Assembly (NCBI GenBank): GCA_017590115.1
Contig: JAGGNK010000002.1
Location: forward strand, 15,681,264 to 15,745,263
From: Montifringilla adamsi
Taxonomy: Eukaryota; Chordata; Aves; Passeriformes; Passeridae
Direction of reading: 5' to 3'
Length of the DNA stretch: 64,000 nucleotides
Shown here: piece after piece, positions 35,127 through 47,142 of the stretch
Layout of the letters: every line of letters starts with the position of its first letter
Numbering within the stretch: position 1 is the stretch's first letter
Notes under the pieces: generated by a model
Told to the model about the DNA's origin: nothing
Database searches by the model: none
The model's input: the letters and a program-made list of their open reading frames with translations, nothing else
Position numbers and translations under genes: made by a program

Positions 35127-38100
35127 GAGAAAGTCGTCATAAGTGCAAACAACAAAACAACCTGGGGATTTTGCTGGCATGGAGCAAGGCATGGCTGAGT
35201 GCTTTCCTGGAAACCCAGCCTGGGAGGGCTGCAGTCCCATCCTCTCTGTAAATGCATTAGTACCTATTGTTTCAGCTCCAGGTGCACATGTTTGTCTACA
35301 AATTATTTTCCTCCTGAAGGCCAAAGAACAAAAGCCAAAAAAACCCCCTAAATTGGAAAATAACCTCATCCAAGCTCATTTGCAGGAAATCCAACACTCT
35401 CAGCTGTATCATTCCAAAACCCATGAAGACAACACAAGGGACAGCTCCATGTGCTTTATATAGAGAAAAAGAATAATTTTGCCTCAAGAAACCTCAAACG
35501 GCCTCACAGAGGGACTGGAGAAAGAAATGTTCAAGACTAATGATGTCTTTGGTTTCAGTAAGTTTTATCTAATATAGCAATAAGGAAAAAAATCTGAATT
35601 TTCTTTTATCACTCATTTTATCATAGGCCTTCCTGTGCAGCCAGAACAATTAAATTCTTGTGCTGAATGACTGAAAATGTGCTCAAAAGGGAAAGTTGTT
35701 TGCTTTGGTTTTGCCTTTTCTTTTGTGCTCTCCAAAGACCTGGTTGAGAGACTGCACAGCTGGAGAATATCACCCGTGGAAAAAGAAAAAAAAAAATGAA
35801 TGGAATCTAAACCAATTAAAAATACTTGAGATTTTATAAATTTTTTTAATCTCACTCTTGCATTTCAAATTAAATAGATCTTGATCACGTTCTAATGACA
35901 CACAACACATAACACAATCTGAAACAGTTTTGGAAAACATCACACAGAAAATCCACAGCAGGTCTTTTTACCCACAGTGATTAATACCAGAAGTTATGGA
36001 AGGGTCTACTCAGGTATTGCCAGTTTTCTGCAGATCTGCTTTTCCAATTTTGAATTATTTTAAGGAACACAGAATATTCAGATGGATTTCTGACAGCTCA
36101 CAGTGAGTCACCTAAAACCAGAAATGAATCCTCTTCCATTATGACAGCCCAGACAGGAGCAGCAGTGCTTTTAAGGAGTGGGTATTTGTCATGATATTCC
36201 CCAATAAAATGTCAATTCAAGCTTTCATGTTTGCAGTTCTTCAAAGTTCTGATGCAGTTACTTCTGCAGCAAACAGCTGTGAAGAGATTGAGTCTGCTGT
36301 ACAACAAGAGTTTTGGAAGGGAGGGACTTATCCTGAAAAATCAGAATTGCAGTGAATCCACCAAGCAAAGTCACTCCTCTGCAGGGAGGTGTTTGATTTA
36401 AAAAGGCCATTTCAGTCCTATGGGAAGTCAGAAGAATAGATAAGGCAAAATTCCTTTTTGCCTAAGATCACTTAGGTAAGAGCACAACAGGGGAGTTACA
36501 GCTGCCAGGGGTATTTTCCACAAGCACAGTTCACTGATTTCAGTGGGAAACAGAAACAGAAATAGAAATAAGTTCTTTGAAATAGGTTCCTCTTTCCTGC
36601 TGAGGGAAGGGGGAGCTGAGGGGTGGGGTTGGTGTTCAGGGGTACAGGAACTGATAAGGTGCATTTCAACTGTCACTGAAATTTATAGGAATTAGCTTCT
36701 GATGCGTCATCATCTCTATAATGACACAAAATAAAGAAAATAAAGAAAATTTAACAACTTGCTACATCCTCAGTGTGTTTGTGTTTCTGTACAATAATCT
36801 GACTCTCAAATATTTAACTTAGACATACTTCTGAAACAAACTCAGCTTTTTTCCTACTTAGGGACTGTAGCTGGGCCAATATGTGTTATTTTCAACTGTT
36901 TTCCGTGCTACATTTTCCTCTCTAAATATTTGTGTTCAGGTATCATTGTCGGCTTGATTTTCCAGAGCTCAAAATGTGGACATTTCATATTCCATTCAGC
37001 ACCTTCTCATGAGATATGAAAAAAGTATTCATAGAAAGAGGTTGTATTTGGGTTGAACATTGTTAGTGTTTCCTCTCATGAGGGATATTAAATAATTTCA
37101 TGCACAACTGCTCAAAATATTTTTTAAACTTCGGTAAACATAAGATTGCCAAAATCTAACATATGTTATGTGGTATTTAATCCTCCAGAGGAACTGAAGG
37201 AACAAAACACTTCTGCTAAAGTAATTAATAAGCACCAATACAGATACCTAGAAGCTGTTCCATCTAAATGAATCATATCCTTCTTGAAGTCACACCCAAT
37301 ATTTAAGCAGTCTAAAAATGAAAATTTAATACACAAGAATACTGGCTAAAACAAGTGCTGAAATCTCATGTATCGAGATCAAATCACCAAAGCTGTGCCA
37401 CCTTCTGCTGCTCCTGAATCAGGAAAAATAGGGAAGTTATTTGTAGAAAATTAATTTTGCCTAGGAGAAACCTTGTTTGGCACAGCACATGAATCCTGTG
37501 GGGACTGGCATTAAGGTTAAAGTGCATGTTAATGAATTATTGAAAGTAAATTAAAAACCAGCAGAGTTCCCTAAATCCACTGCCATTTGTAAAGGTATTT
37601 TCAGTTACTGCTTACAGACATGACAGATAATTCTTACTTTTTCTTTTCCTGTAATTTAACATATGCAAAATTCTCTACTGAGTGAATCCCACTGTAACTC
37701 TTGGCCAGCATTAAAGTGCTTCACATATTTTGTCCTAATATTTACTAGGCAAAAATAAAAACTCAGGTCATGTGTGGCTCTCTTCAATCAACACAGAATT
37801 CCTCAAGGTGGAGCAAAAAGTTCGAGCTCCTTCTATCAGGTTAGTGTTGAAGCTGCTCCTGTGGGTCCTGGGCAGAGCTGCAGGAAAATGTTTCTTCCAG
37901 TTCAGGGGCAAAGAAATCCTCTCTTCCTTCTCCCAAGGTGTGACAGCACAGAGGAAATAAATTAAAATTCCATGAACAGCAGAAGGAATAATAAGGAGAG
38001 GCAGCATCCCAGTCAGTGAGGTATTTCACTGGATTTCTATTGCTCGTTCTGAAATTAGAGCTGCTCAGTTGTTTTCCACTGCACTCAATGAACACTTAAA

Positions 38101-39334
38101 GTAAATAAAAATCAGCCTCTGAGCCTGCATTAGAACCATGAACTCCTCCATAGGTGATGTCACTGGGCCATAAATTAATGATCTTTCTCTTAATATTTCA
38201 TGCTTCATTCTTTTTTTACTATTTATCATATGAGAGTTTTACACATAAAGCCTACCTTATACATCTCAATATTTGTATTTTCACTCTTTATAATAATTTC
38301 AATATAATTTTTATGACCAGCATGGATTTTTTTTCCTTTCTGCTTTTCATTTCAAAGTAATCTTTCCAGTAACGAAATTTCTTTATTGAAATTATAAGTC
38401 AAAATAATAAAAAAAAAAATGATTGATTCTTGGTTTTGATTTTGACAATTCTCTTAGTACTGAATAAGGAAGTCTGCATGGTTTAAGATGTTAATAAAAT
38501 GCAAGTCCTCAGAAAAATCAGAAAATAAAGAAAGGAAGAAGCCTATGCTCCTTCATCTTCACATGATTAAAGAATGGAAAGTTACAGCTTTAAATGTCCG
38601 GATCAATTTTCATGTAAAGGAATTTTCAGAATAAAAGTGGTTTTTGTGGTTGAGTTACAATAAGTTTCATTCCATTGTCATTATTTGAATGACAGAAGTG
38701 ACAGAGAAATTGAAATTCCCTTTTCCTTCACAGAAGGTTCCTCCAATTCAGTATTGAAAAAATGAGTTTAATACCAAAACTGTCACTGCCTTTTTCACCT
38801 GCGTTTCTGCTGGGCCAACACTCTGCACACCTTTGCAAAATAGTTAATTAATTCACACTAATGATGCAGCCACTCCATTAATGCACTTTACAGAGTAAAG
38901 ATCCTCCATTCCCGAGGATCAAAGTCAACATTCCTGGAGCTGGAGCCTCTCTGGGTGCTCCAGGGCACAATTTACCTCCCTCAACAGAGACATGGAGAAT
39001 TCATTTATTTTTATTCCTGGATGAAGAGGCTCTTCAATATCTTTACCACAAAGCAGAATAAAGTGGCCGTGAAATTTGGGCTCATCAGTGGATGAGGTGT
39101 CATTAGCCTAAAATTCCTGTGATTAAACAGGCTGAGACAAGAGCAAGCTTAATTGCACTGGTGGAAGGGTTTAAGGAACACATTAAGGAACACAAGAGGG
39201 AAACCCCAAAACACTGAACTCTTAATGTAACAGAATCTTTATAAAACATATATTTAACAGATATATTTTCTGCAGACATGCTCTGCAAATTATGTTTTTG
39301 AAGGTTTTAGAGACCAAAATACCGATTTCTATGG
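35127..39334. other. AT-rich DNA without a recognisable gene
   Basis: Short overlapping frames occur at about 35143-35463 and 37768-38095 on both strands, none recognised. No mobile element is identified. Confidence 0.5.
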
Positions 39335-39357
39335 AAAAAAAAAAAAAAAAAAAAAAA
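39335..39357 (+). repeat. Poly(A) tract, 23 bases
   Basis: An uninterrupted A23 homopolymer with no recognisable retrocopy upstream. Confidence 0.95.
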
Positions 39358-39589
39358 GTGGGAACTGCCTACTTGGGTGTTTTCAACTACATTACAATTA
39401 ACTTTTTCCCTAACTAAAATACACTTTATAGACAGGTTGATTTTTGATTTTATTTTTGTTTTCCTTTGGAAACAATCCAGCCCAAGATCAAGACTTTTGG
39501 ATCCACTGATCAACTTCAATTTGACAAATAATAGAGATCTCCAAGATACACAATTCAGAAAATATGGAAATACTCACGTGGTGGGCATG

Positions 39590-39688
39590 AATGGCTTTAA
39601 GCGGATGGAGGGCAGGCTTAAATTGGATATTAGGAGGAATGGAATGAGCTCTGAGGTCCCTTCTAACCCAGACCTGGGATTCTGTGAA
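39590..39688 (+). mobile_element. CR1 LINE fragment with internal deletion
   Basis: The first half (GGCTTTAAGCGGATGGAGGGCAGGCTTAAATTGGATATTAGGA) is the CR1 segment that normally lies a few hundred bases from the 3' end. It joins within a few bases to the terminal segment (GAGGTCCCTTCTAACCCAGACC, then ATTCTGTGA). The intervening 'ctgtggctgcccctgg' region seen in the copy at 10736 is missing. The element therefore carries a large internal deletion or was produced from a deleted template. The minus-strand 155-codon frame at 39488-39955 spans this copy and is not a gene. Confidence 0.85.
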
Positions 39689-40130
39689 AATCAGCAGCCT
39701 GAGAGGAAACCACTGACCCCACAGAAGGAAACATTGAGAGTTTGACATTTTCTCTTTCATAAACTGTACATTCCACCAGTTTTCTTGGCATTTTTGGAGC
39801 CAGCTGACACCCTTTTGTGGGTTGGTGGGTAAAGGAGAAGTGCTGGGCTTGAGGGAAAATCTGATTCCAGGTCTCCTGAATGTAGGAACACATTTAGAAG
39901 AAATGAGGCTCCCTTGTTTCACAAGGTGTCGTTCCAGGTTTTCATCCCACAGCAATTGTTTGTCACAAAGCTGAAATACTTAAAAATCAGGTTCTGAAAG
40001 AGGCTGCACTGAGAACTTCACATTTTTCACAGCTCAGCAAACACTGTCATGGAAAAGCTCTGTTAACATGGTTCACATTCTTGTGCTGAAAATGACATTT
40101 AGCTGCAGACACATATACACCATGTCAGAG

Positions 40131-40132
<2 letters not shown>
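39689..40132. other. Non-genic DNA
   Basis: Nothing recognisable. Confidence 0.5.

Positions 40133-40172
<40 letters not shown>
40133..40172 (+). repeat. Poly(A) tract, 40 bases
   Basis: An uninterrupted A40 homopolymer runs directly into six T. No retrocopy body or target-site duplication is recognised. Confidence 0.95.
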
Positions 40173-40176
<4 letters not shown>

Positions 40177-41384
40177 TTCAATATTTTTCCACATAAATCC
40201 AGACCGACAAAATATTATCTGTTAGCACAAAGCAGAATAAAAAGAACTGACTCTCTTTTTGAAGGTATTTAAGCTCAGTAACTGTCTAAAAGAGCATTTT
40301 CCCTCGCTGCTTTTAAGAACCCAAAATTTATTGCAGCATAGTAGGAGTCTTCAAGGTCAAAGGGTAGATAGTCTGCTTGCTGCAATATAATCTGACATGC
40401 TAAATCATGTACAAGCAGCCAGCAGTGCTGCAATCATGAATTTGTAGGAGAATAGAAAATGATTTTTACAAAATATTCGTTAAACTATATGGCAATTTTA
40501 ATTTTTTATGTGTTCTGTTTTACTGCTTTGTTTTTTCCTTCCCCATAAACAATCTTTACAAAAAGCTCCTTCTCTTTCTTATCTCTCCTTTGACAAACAT
40601 TATGTCACAGAGCAAAGGCTGCTAATGGAATAGTTTCAGAGACAGGAGGAGGTAGAGGCTTTCTCTGGGACTATACCACAGAAAAAGCATTTTTCAGAAA
40701 GTATGAAAGAAAAAAAAATGACATATTCAGGGTTTTTTGTTTGTTTTGTTATGAAAAAACACGTGTATAACATTCCTGAGGCTGATGGCAGAGGATCAGA
40801 GCCTTCAGCAACACTTTAATCTGCTGCTTAACTCTATTTATATTCCACCTGAAGGAAGAAATAACTGGGAGATTGACAAAAAAAGTTACTGAATTTGTCT
40901 AGTGCTAAATCTTGCAAGCATGCCAGGCTAGTTGAAAGTTGTAGAACCCAAAAATCTCCCAGAACCATGAAATAGGAACTCCTGAAAGAGATGTTTTACA
41001 GGACACGAAAGAAGATCCTAAAGCAGCCAATGCAGGGAGGCAATTTCACAGCGTGTAAAGTCTTTGGACTTTCAATCCAAGTCCTTATGGGCAATGGAGA
41101 TTTAATAAATTGCAATAAAGATATGAATTAAAGCATTAAAAAAACCTATAATCCAGTGCATTATTTAAAGAAAAAATCAGCTCAGGATCTCTTTAATTTC
41201 AAACAGGATGGGATACAAAAAGCAGAGTGAATTCTACTAAAAATACAAGATTTTAGTTGTACTGCCAGAAATGGCTTTCAAGGTGCTCCAGAAGAAATGA
41301 AGGGGTTTTATCCCCTCTTCTTACATAGATCACAAAGTTATCCCTGAGAGCAGCTGAAGTTAATCTGTTGCTATGCGAGAAGGA
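40173..41384. other. AT-rich DNA without a recognisable gene
   Basis: Nothing recognisable beyond T-rich and A-rich short runs. Confidence 0.5.
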
Positions 41385-41416
<32 letters not shown>

Positions 41417-41464
41417 CACCATTATCTCCTTCTTCTATTATTAACACCATCATCTCCTTCTTCT
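41385..41464 (+). repeat. (ATT)n microsatellite with a derived 28-bp duplication
   Basis: About ten and a half ATT units (41385-41416) are followed by a CACCATTATCTCCTTCTTCT block. That block recurs 28 bases later as CACCATCATCTCCTTCTTCT, separated by ATTATTAA. The compound structure suggests slippage followed by a short segmental duplication. The poly-Asn frame on the minus strand across it is an artefact. Confidence 0.9.
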
Positions 41465-43971
41465 TTTAGGACCTTAGGATTTGTAGCTTAAGTTCTTTCT
41501 TAGCTTTTTAGAAAGAACTAACTTTTGTTTCCCTGTCATTTTTTTCCAGTATCCAGAGCTCCCCTATCTGCCACTCCTTAATCTGTTTTCAGCGTCATTT
41601 GCAAAAATAAGATATGTAAATCTTTCATTAATTCAGGACAACTGAAGATATTCACACTGGCTATTTACCTATAAAACACAGAAGTGTTTGAGCTACTCCA
41701 AAGTTGGTAATTTAAACAAACATATGCAACAAAGATATTAAATATAATATTTAACTACTCAATAAACTATTACACAAAATCATAGATTCATACACAGATA
41801 ACAATAAAACATAAACGCCAGCCCTCAATCTAGAAAATATTTGCCATTTCTATTTGAATTATCACTGGCAGTATCAGCATTAAAAAAGGAAGGATTTGAT
41901 TTTGATTTGACCCTATGCCTTTATTTTTGAGATGGCAGAAGTGAAGTTTTTATTAGCCCAGGGTGCCCTTTTGCCTGTATAACTAACTCAGAACACCTGG
42001 GCCACACGGGCTCTGCATTTCACCTTGCAGCATCAAATCCCAAACTGGGCAAACTCTGTCAGGACCCCACATGGCAGGTGTCAAAAGCTCTCACTTTCAC
42101 CCAGGAAACCCAGCAGTGGCACTTACGAACTGAGAAACCATTTCCACTCTTTTTACGTGGGGAAGCTTGAAAGCATGAGCCCTGAGAGGGATGTATAAAT
42201 GGAAATTAGATGCTGCTTTTTGCCCAGAAAGCAAACAACTATCAGCCCCATCAAATGTTTGCTTTTCCTTTTCTTTTTAATTCCTTGGAACAAAAAGGCC
42301 AGCTGGCATTCCTTCCATTTCTGTTATTTTCTCAAGATTCAGAGTAAGCCAAACTCTCAATTACTATAAATCTAGAGGGCAGTGTCTAATAGATAAATCC
42401 ACCAGAGCTGATGATTAGCATTTAGCTTCTGAGAAGAAACCCTGCGCACGCTGCAGCCACGATTGAATTTTAGATACATCATATGAAAATGGAATGCACC
42501 TCTCCACCCTGCTGTTATTCTTCATTCCACCTCTTCCCTCTGGGGCTGGTCACTGTCATTGTCATCCCTGTGGGCTGCCATTTACAGCTTTCCATGGCTT
42601 TTGGGTCCAGAGAACCAGGAGGAGCTCAACCCCCTTCACCTGACCCACTGAACAAGAGCCTTTGCTATAACCAGGGGCTACCTGAGCACATTAAATACTG
42701 CTTTGAGTCACCAAACACAGAACTCTGCAGAAAATGCAAGCTGAGACACTCCAGGCCAGATTTATTCCTCATAAAAATAGGAATAATCCTTCTTCAAAGA
42801 CTGGATTCTCAAAGGACTGAAGGAACCTTCTATTCCCTACCCTGAAAAAGTGGGTATTAAAGCTATTCTGAGTCACAAAGGTTTCAAACCCCAACACTTA
42901 ACATTCCCACCAAAATGTCCATATATAAAATTTTGGAATTCATGATGGGAATATCCTGTTAGCAGCCAAAGTAGCTGCTATGAAAGGGCTGCACCTGGTA
43001 CCTGAGATCACCACAGACCTCTGCAGACTTTGAGGAAGATACTCTTATATTTGGACTAGAAAAGCCTTAGAAAATGATGCTTTAGTCATAAGTGCAGACC
43101 AAAAGCTCATCCTAATAACACAGGACTCCACAGACACCAGCCCAGCTTTGGTGCTGGTCTGTAGAACAACCTCTGTACTGCAGATCTGCCCTGGAGGCTG
43201 GGCTGCCTTGAAGTGCAATATGGATAATTCATTTGCTATGCCATCAATGAGAGAAATTCACAAAGCATTTACATTTTAAACCCACAATAAGGAGAATAAT
43301 ATGAATACAGAATTTCTCAAAACTAGAGCTCTGTACATAAAAATATAAATAGATTCTCAACTCGCACACAACCAGAGATTTACAGGAGCAATTTGGATTT
43401 GCATTCCTTCACTTGGAGTAATTAAAAGCAAATCTGGAAACTGTTATCTTAATATAAAAATGCATTGCTGCAAATTTTCAGCTTCAAAATTTTTTGGTTA
43501 ATTATTGGCCAAATCAGTACTTCAGTAACTATTATCCAAAGAAGTAATTTGGTTTACAGAGTGACCACAGTACATGGATTATAATTATCAAGAGTCTTTG
43601 TTCAAAGTAGCACAAATTCTGAAGAAAAAGCTCTTTGTTGGTCATTACTGCAAAATTCTGTTTTACAATTGAAACTTGAAACCTGTGCCTGTTCACCTGG
43701 GAAGCATTTTAATACAGGAGCATTTTAAACGTTAACACCTCCATAATAGCCAACAGAATGTGCCTAATAAAGGCTGATTTACACTGTATTTGATTAAACT
43801 GTATCTCCATCTGCAGAAGGTAAATGGATTCTTAAATTACTCGGGATAATTACAGCCCACAAACCTCACAGACCTCTTGCAGCAGCTCCTGAGCTGAGTA
43901 AGGAATGCTGCCGCGTTGTGACTGTGGATTAAATCCAGGGAATCAGCTCGTCCCAAAGCTTCCCTCCTCTT
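41465..43971. other. AT-rich DNA without a recognisable gene
   Basis: A 120-codon plus-strand frame at 42483-42845 is unrecognised and lies in a slightly GC-richer part. I see no splice-site framing that would support it. Confidence 0.5.
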
Positions 43972-44196
43972 AAGCTGCACCAAGGGAAATACAGGTTGGA
44001 TATCAGGAAAAAGCTTTTCATGGAAAGAGTGATAAAAGTCTGGAATGGCTGCCCGGGGAGGTGGTGCAGTGCCCTTCCCTGGGTGTGTTTAACAAAGCCT
44101 GGATGTGGCACTGGGGGCCAGGGTTCAGTTGAGGTGCCGGGGCTGGGTTGGACTCGATGATCTTGAAGGTCTCTTCCAACCCAGCCATTCTGTGAA
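43972..44196 (+). mobile_element. CR1 LINE, truncated 3' end
   Basis: This is the clearest CR1 copy. It begins near AGCTGCACCAAGGGAAATACAG and continues through GGTTGGATATCAGGAAAAAG. It then runs through GGCTGCCCGGGGAGGTGGTG, TCGATGATCTTGAAGGTCTC and TTCCAACCCAGCCATTCTGTGA. The order and spacing follow the CR1 3' end with few changes, so the insertion is comparatively young. It is 5'-truncated, lacks ORF2 and is presumably immobile. The small minus-strand frames at 43929-44224 and the plus-strand frame at 44105-44410 are its shadows. Confidence 0.96.
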
Positions 44197-46923
44197 ATCT
44201 GGGAATTCCTTCCAGAGGCACCACAAGGAACTCAGCAGGAGCCCTGTGCTGGTGCTGACCCTCTGTGCAAAGACAGCCATGACCACTGAACCCCCCTTGG
44301 AAAAGGAAACCAGAAAATTCCTAACAGAAGAACAAGAGAGTTCGTGGGTTTGGGTTTGTTTGTTTTTTTTCTCATTAAATGGCTACCGAGCAGCCCAAAT
44401 GCTCCAGTAAAGCTGAGCTGAAATTTCAGCAGGCAAATATTTTGAACTCAAACAAGGTTATTTGATGTGATTTTACCTCAGCTTCAAGGAGAGTTTAGGA
44501 GATAGAAGAGTAATCATGGATGATTAGCTAATTACTGAATTATTGAATAATTATTAGATAATTATTGAAAAAAGCAAGCTTATTTAAAATGGTCATAGCA
44601 TCCTAAACTCAATATTTCTGTATTAATGATCTACAGAAGCCTATTTTCAGACAGTCTCAGACTAACATATAGATTTTTTTGGTATCACAGTTTTCAACTC
44701 CAGTTACAACAAACAAGGAAGAGATTTGAGGACTTTTGAGCCCAATCTGCGTGCTGTAGTCATTCTTCTAGAAAATACAAAGTGAGAAAAAGAGGCTGTA
44801 AAATGTTTTCTTTTTTGATAATGGGAGAAAATTGTCCAGTTTCCAATTTTGTTGTTGACTTTGCTGATAAGAAATCAGTTAATGAAACCTTTGATGATAA
44901 TTAATGTAACAGCAAAAAAAAGTGATTTATTGTCTTTTAATTTAATGCCAATTTTTATCCTTTTTGCTGGTAATTTATAAAAAAAGTCTGTTTCCCTTGA
45001 AAAGTCCCTAGGCAATAGTTTTAAAGTCTACAGAAAGCAGAGAGAGTCAAAGAAAAAGATTTGGCAGATTTATATATTTAAAAAAAAAAAATAATATGTT
45101 TAAGCCAAAAGATACTGACAATAAATATTTATAAAATCCTTATTAATTTTCAAATTGCACTGTGGGAAAACTGAGGGTGTTGCAGTGGCTTTTCTGCCTG
45201 ACTCCACAGCTGCTACAGCTCTACCACCAACTTTGGAATATTTGGTTCCATATCACCTCTGAAACACACCTGAGTATTATTCCTGGTCTAAAGAATACAG
45301 GAAATCTGAAGATCTCTGGCATGTAGGTAAAAAAAAAAATAAAAATAAGCAGCTTGAAAAATGAAGAATGTGTTAGAAATGTGTCAGTTTGTGTCAAGGA
45401 TGTAGAATAACTGAATTCCTCTGTAGTGTTATCACTTGTGTGAAATTCACTCAAGAATGAGTGAATAACTTACACAGAACAAAAATTAACAACAAAAATG
45501 TAATTTGGTACATAAGAGTTTATAATTCTTTTTTTTTTCCTCTTGGCCCAGTATTTCAGTGTTATTATTGAGGAATCCAACAGCCATAAAACAAAGAGAA
45601 AAAGAACCCAGATTCCGTCAGATTTTAGAGTGGAATAGATACTTATTCCCTAGAACTGAATAAACTGTGGTCTGAAGATGGTAAATGAAATTAAGGTTTG
45701 ATGTAACCTCCCTAGAGGGCCCAGTGGGATCCTGAGCCTGTCCCTCAGCTCAGCTGCTGCTGAAGGGAATCCCTGAGGTTTAGTTGAAACATGACTCAAT
45801 GGACAACCAAAGCTGCCTGAGAACCTTCAGTGTTCTGAAATTACACATATTTCCCCCAAAATTTCATTAATTTGGAACATGGTGCTATCACCTAATAGTT
45901 TTCATAGGATGCCTATTATTTAATAAAAAGCCCTGAGAGTTTCTAGGACAACTACTCAGTTGTCCTCAGTTTTCCTGACACTGAGGCCCATTAAAAGAGA
46001 AGCACAGTGCTCAGGTCACACACGTGCTGTTGTAAACTTTGGATTTTCCTCTGACAGATGGGATGGCTGAATTACAATAGAATCAGTTCCTTGTGAGGGA
46101 AACTGCAATTCCTTCTTCAGACCGTGTTTTATTTGTCACAATAATTGATGCTGGGACTTTGGACAACAAACAAACCTGTAGAATTTTTTGGGCTGTGCTG
46201 GACACTGCTCCTCGTGCTGTGCAATGCCTGACTGTGATCCCAAATGCAGCCTGAGGAACATTTCACTCAGTTCTGAATCCCCCCTCCAAATATAATTTCA
46301 AATGTACATGGCTTTCATACACTATTTTGCTATTTTTAAAGTTCTTTTAATGGCAAGCATTCAACAGCCCTACCCTCCCTGAGAATTCAGTGGATATTCA
46401 ACTTTCTGCTACTCTCATTGTTATAAACTGCTGCTGATCACATAAATCAGGGTGCTCCAGGAATGAAACACCCAATTCTGCCCCTCTGGAAGCTCTGTGT
46501 GCAGAACTCTGACACTGGGATGGTGGCCTGATGTGCTTCATTCAAATACCAAATTATTTCATTAAAAGCCAACAAGTTTTTAAGAACAGGCAACACAGAG
46601 GGTGATAGAGCAAACAAGAATTAAGTCACTGTTAACTCTGTATGTATTGAACCCTTAAATTTACTTCTCAATTCAAATATAATTATCAGCACGTATTCAA
46701 GCCAAGAGAGTCAGGGACATAAGGATGTCCTTTGCTAATGCCAACACAGATTACAGAAAACTCCTGTGAAAATTCAGTCACGTGGTTGCAAAAGGCCCAA
46801 GGACACAATGGTTTTCCAAAAGATGTGAAAAATGAAATGTGGTGGCTGGTCAAACCTAGCAGAGAAAAAGCAAAGCACAGACACACAGAGCTAGGAAAAT
46901 TAGGCTGGGAAGTATCCCATTAA
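44197..46923. other. AT-rich DNA without a recognisable gene
   Basis: An AT-rich run of repeated GAATTATTGAATAATTATTAG-like words lies near 44520-44570. The rest holds no recognised feature. Confidence 0.5.
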
Positions 46924-47142
46924 TCTGGATATATTCGTTTTACCAAAATAATAGAGAAAAAAAAAACAAATAAAAAACCAAAGACAGAATTGCAGCCTTG
47001 TCCATTCTAATCAATATTACTTTTGAAGGTGGTCTGGATATATTAGTTTTAACAAAATAATAGAGAAAAAAAAAAAAACAAATAAAAACCAAAGACAGAA
47101 TTGCAGCCTTGTCCATTCTAATCAATATTACTTTTGAAGGTG
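46924..47142 (+). repeat. Recent 109-111 bp tandem duplication
   Basis: Copy one is 46924-47032 and copy two is 47033-47142. They share the order TCTGGATATATT, AGAG-poly(A), CCAAAGACAGAATTGCAGCC and TTACTTTTGAAGGTG. Differences are two substitutions near the start and A-run length changes (A10 against A13, A6 against A5). Outside the A runs the copies are almost identical, so the duplication is recent. The minus-strand frame reading MIRMDKAAILSLVF twice is a by-product. Confidence 0.97.

Noticed and set aside
34988..35369. Poly-lysine and poly-phenylalanine proteins
   Set aside because: They are translations of the poly(A) tract at 35037-35126.
39488..39955. 155-codon minus-strand frame
   Set aside because: It spans a CR1 fragment and unique flank, and the translation matches no protein family.
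46940..47125. Protein with a duplicated MIRMDKAAILSLVF segment
   Set aside because: It is a by-product of the 110-bp tandem duplication.
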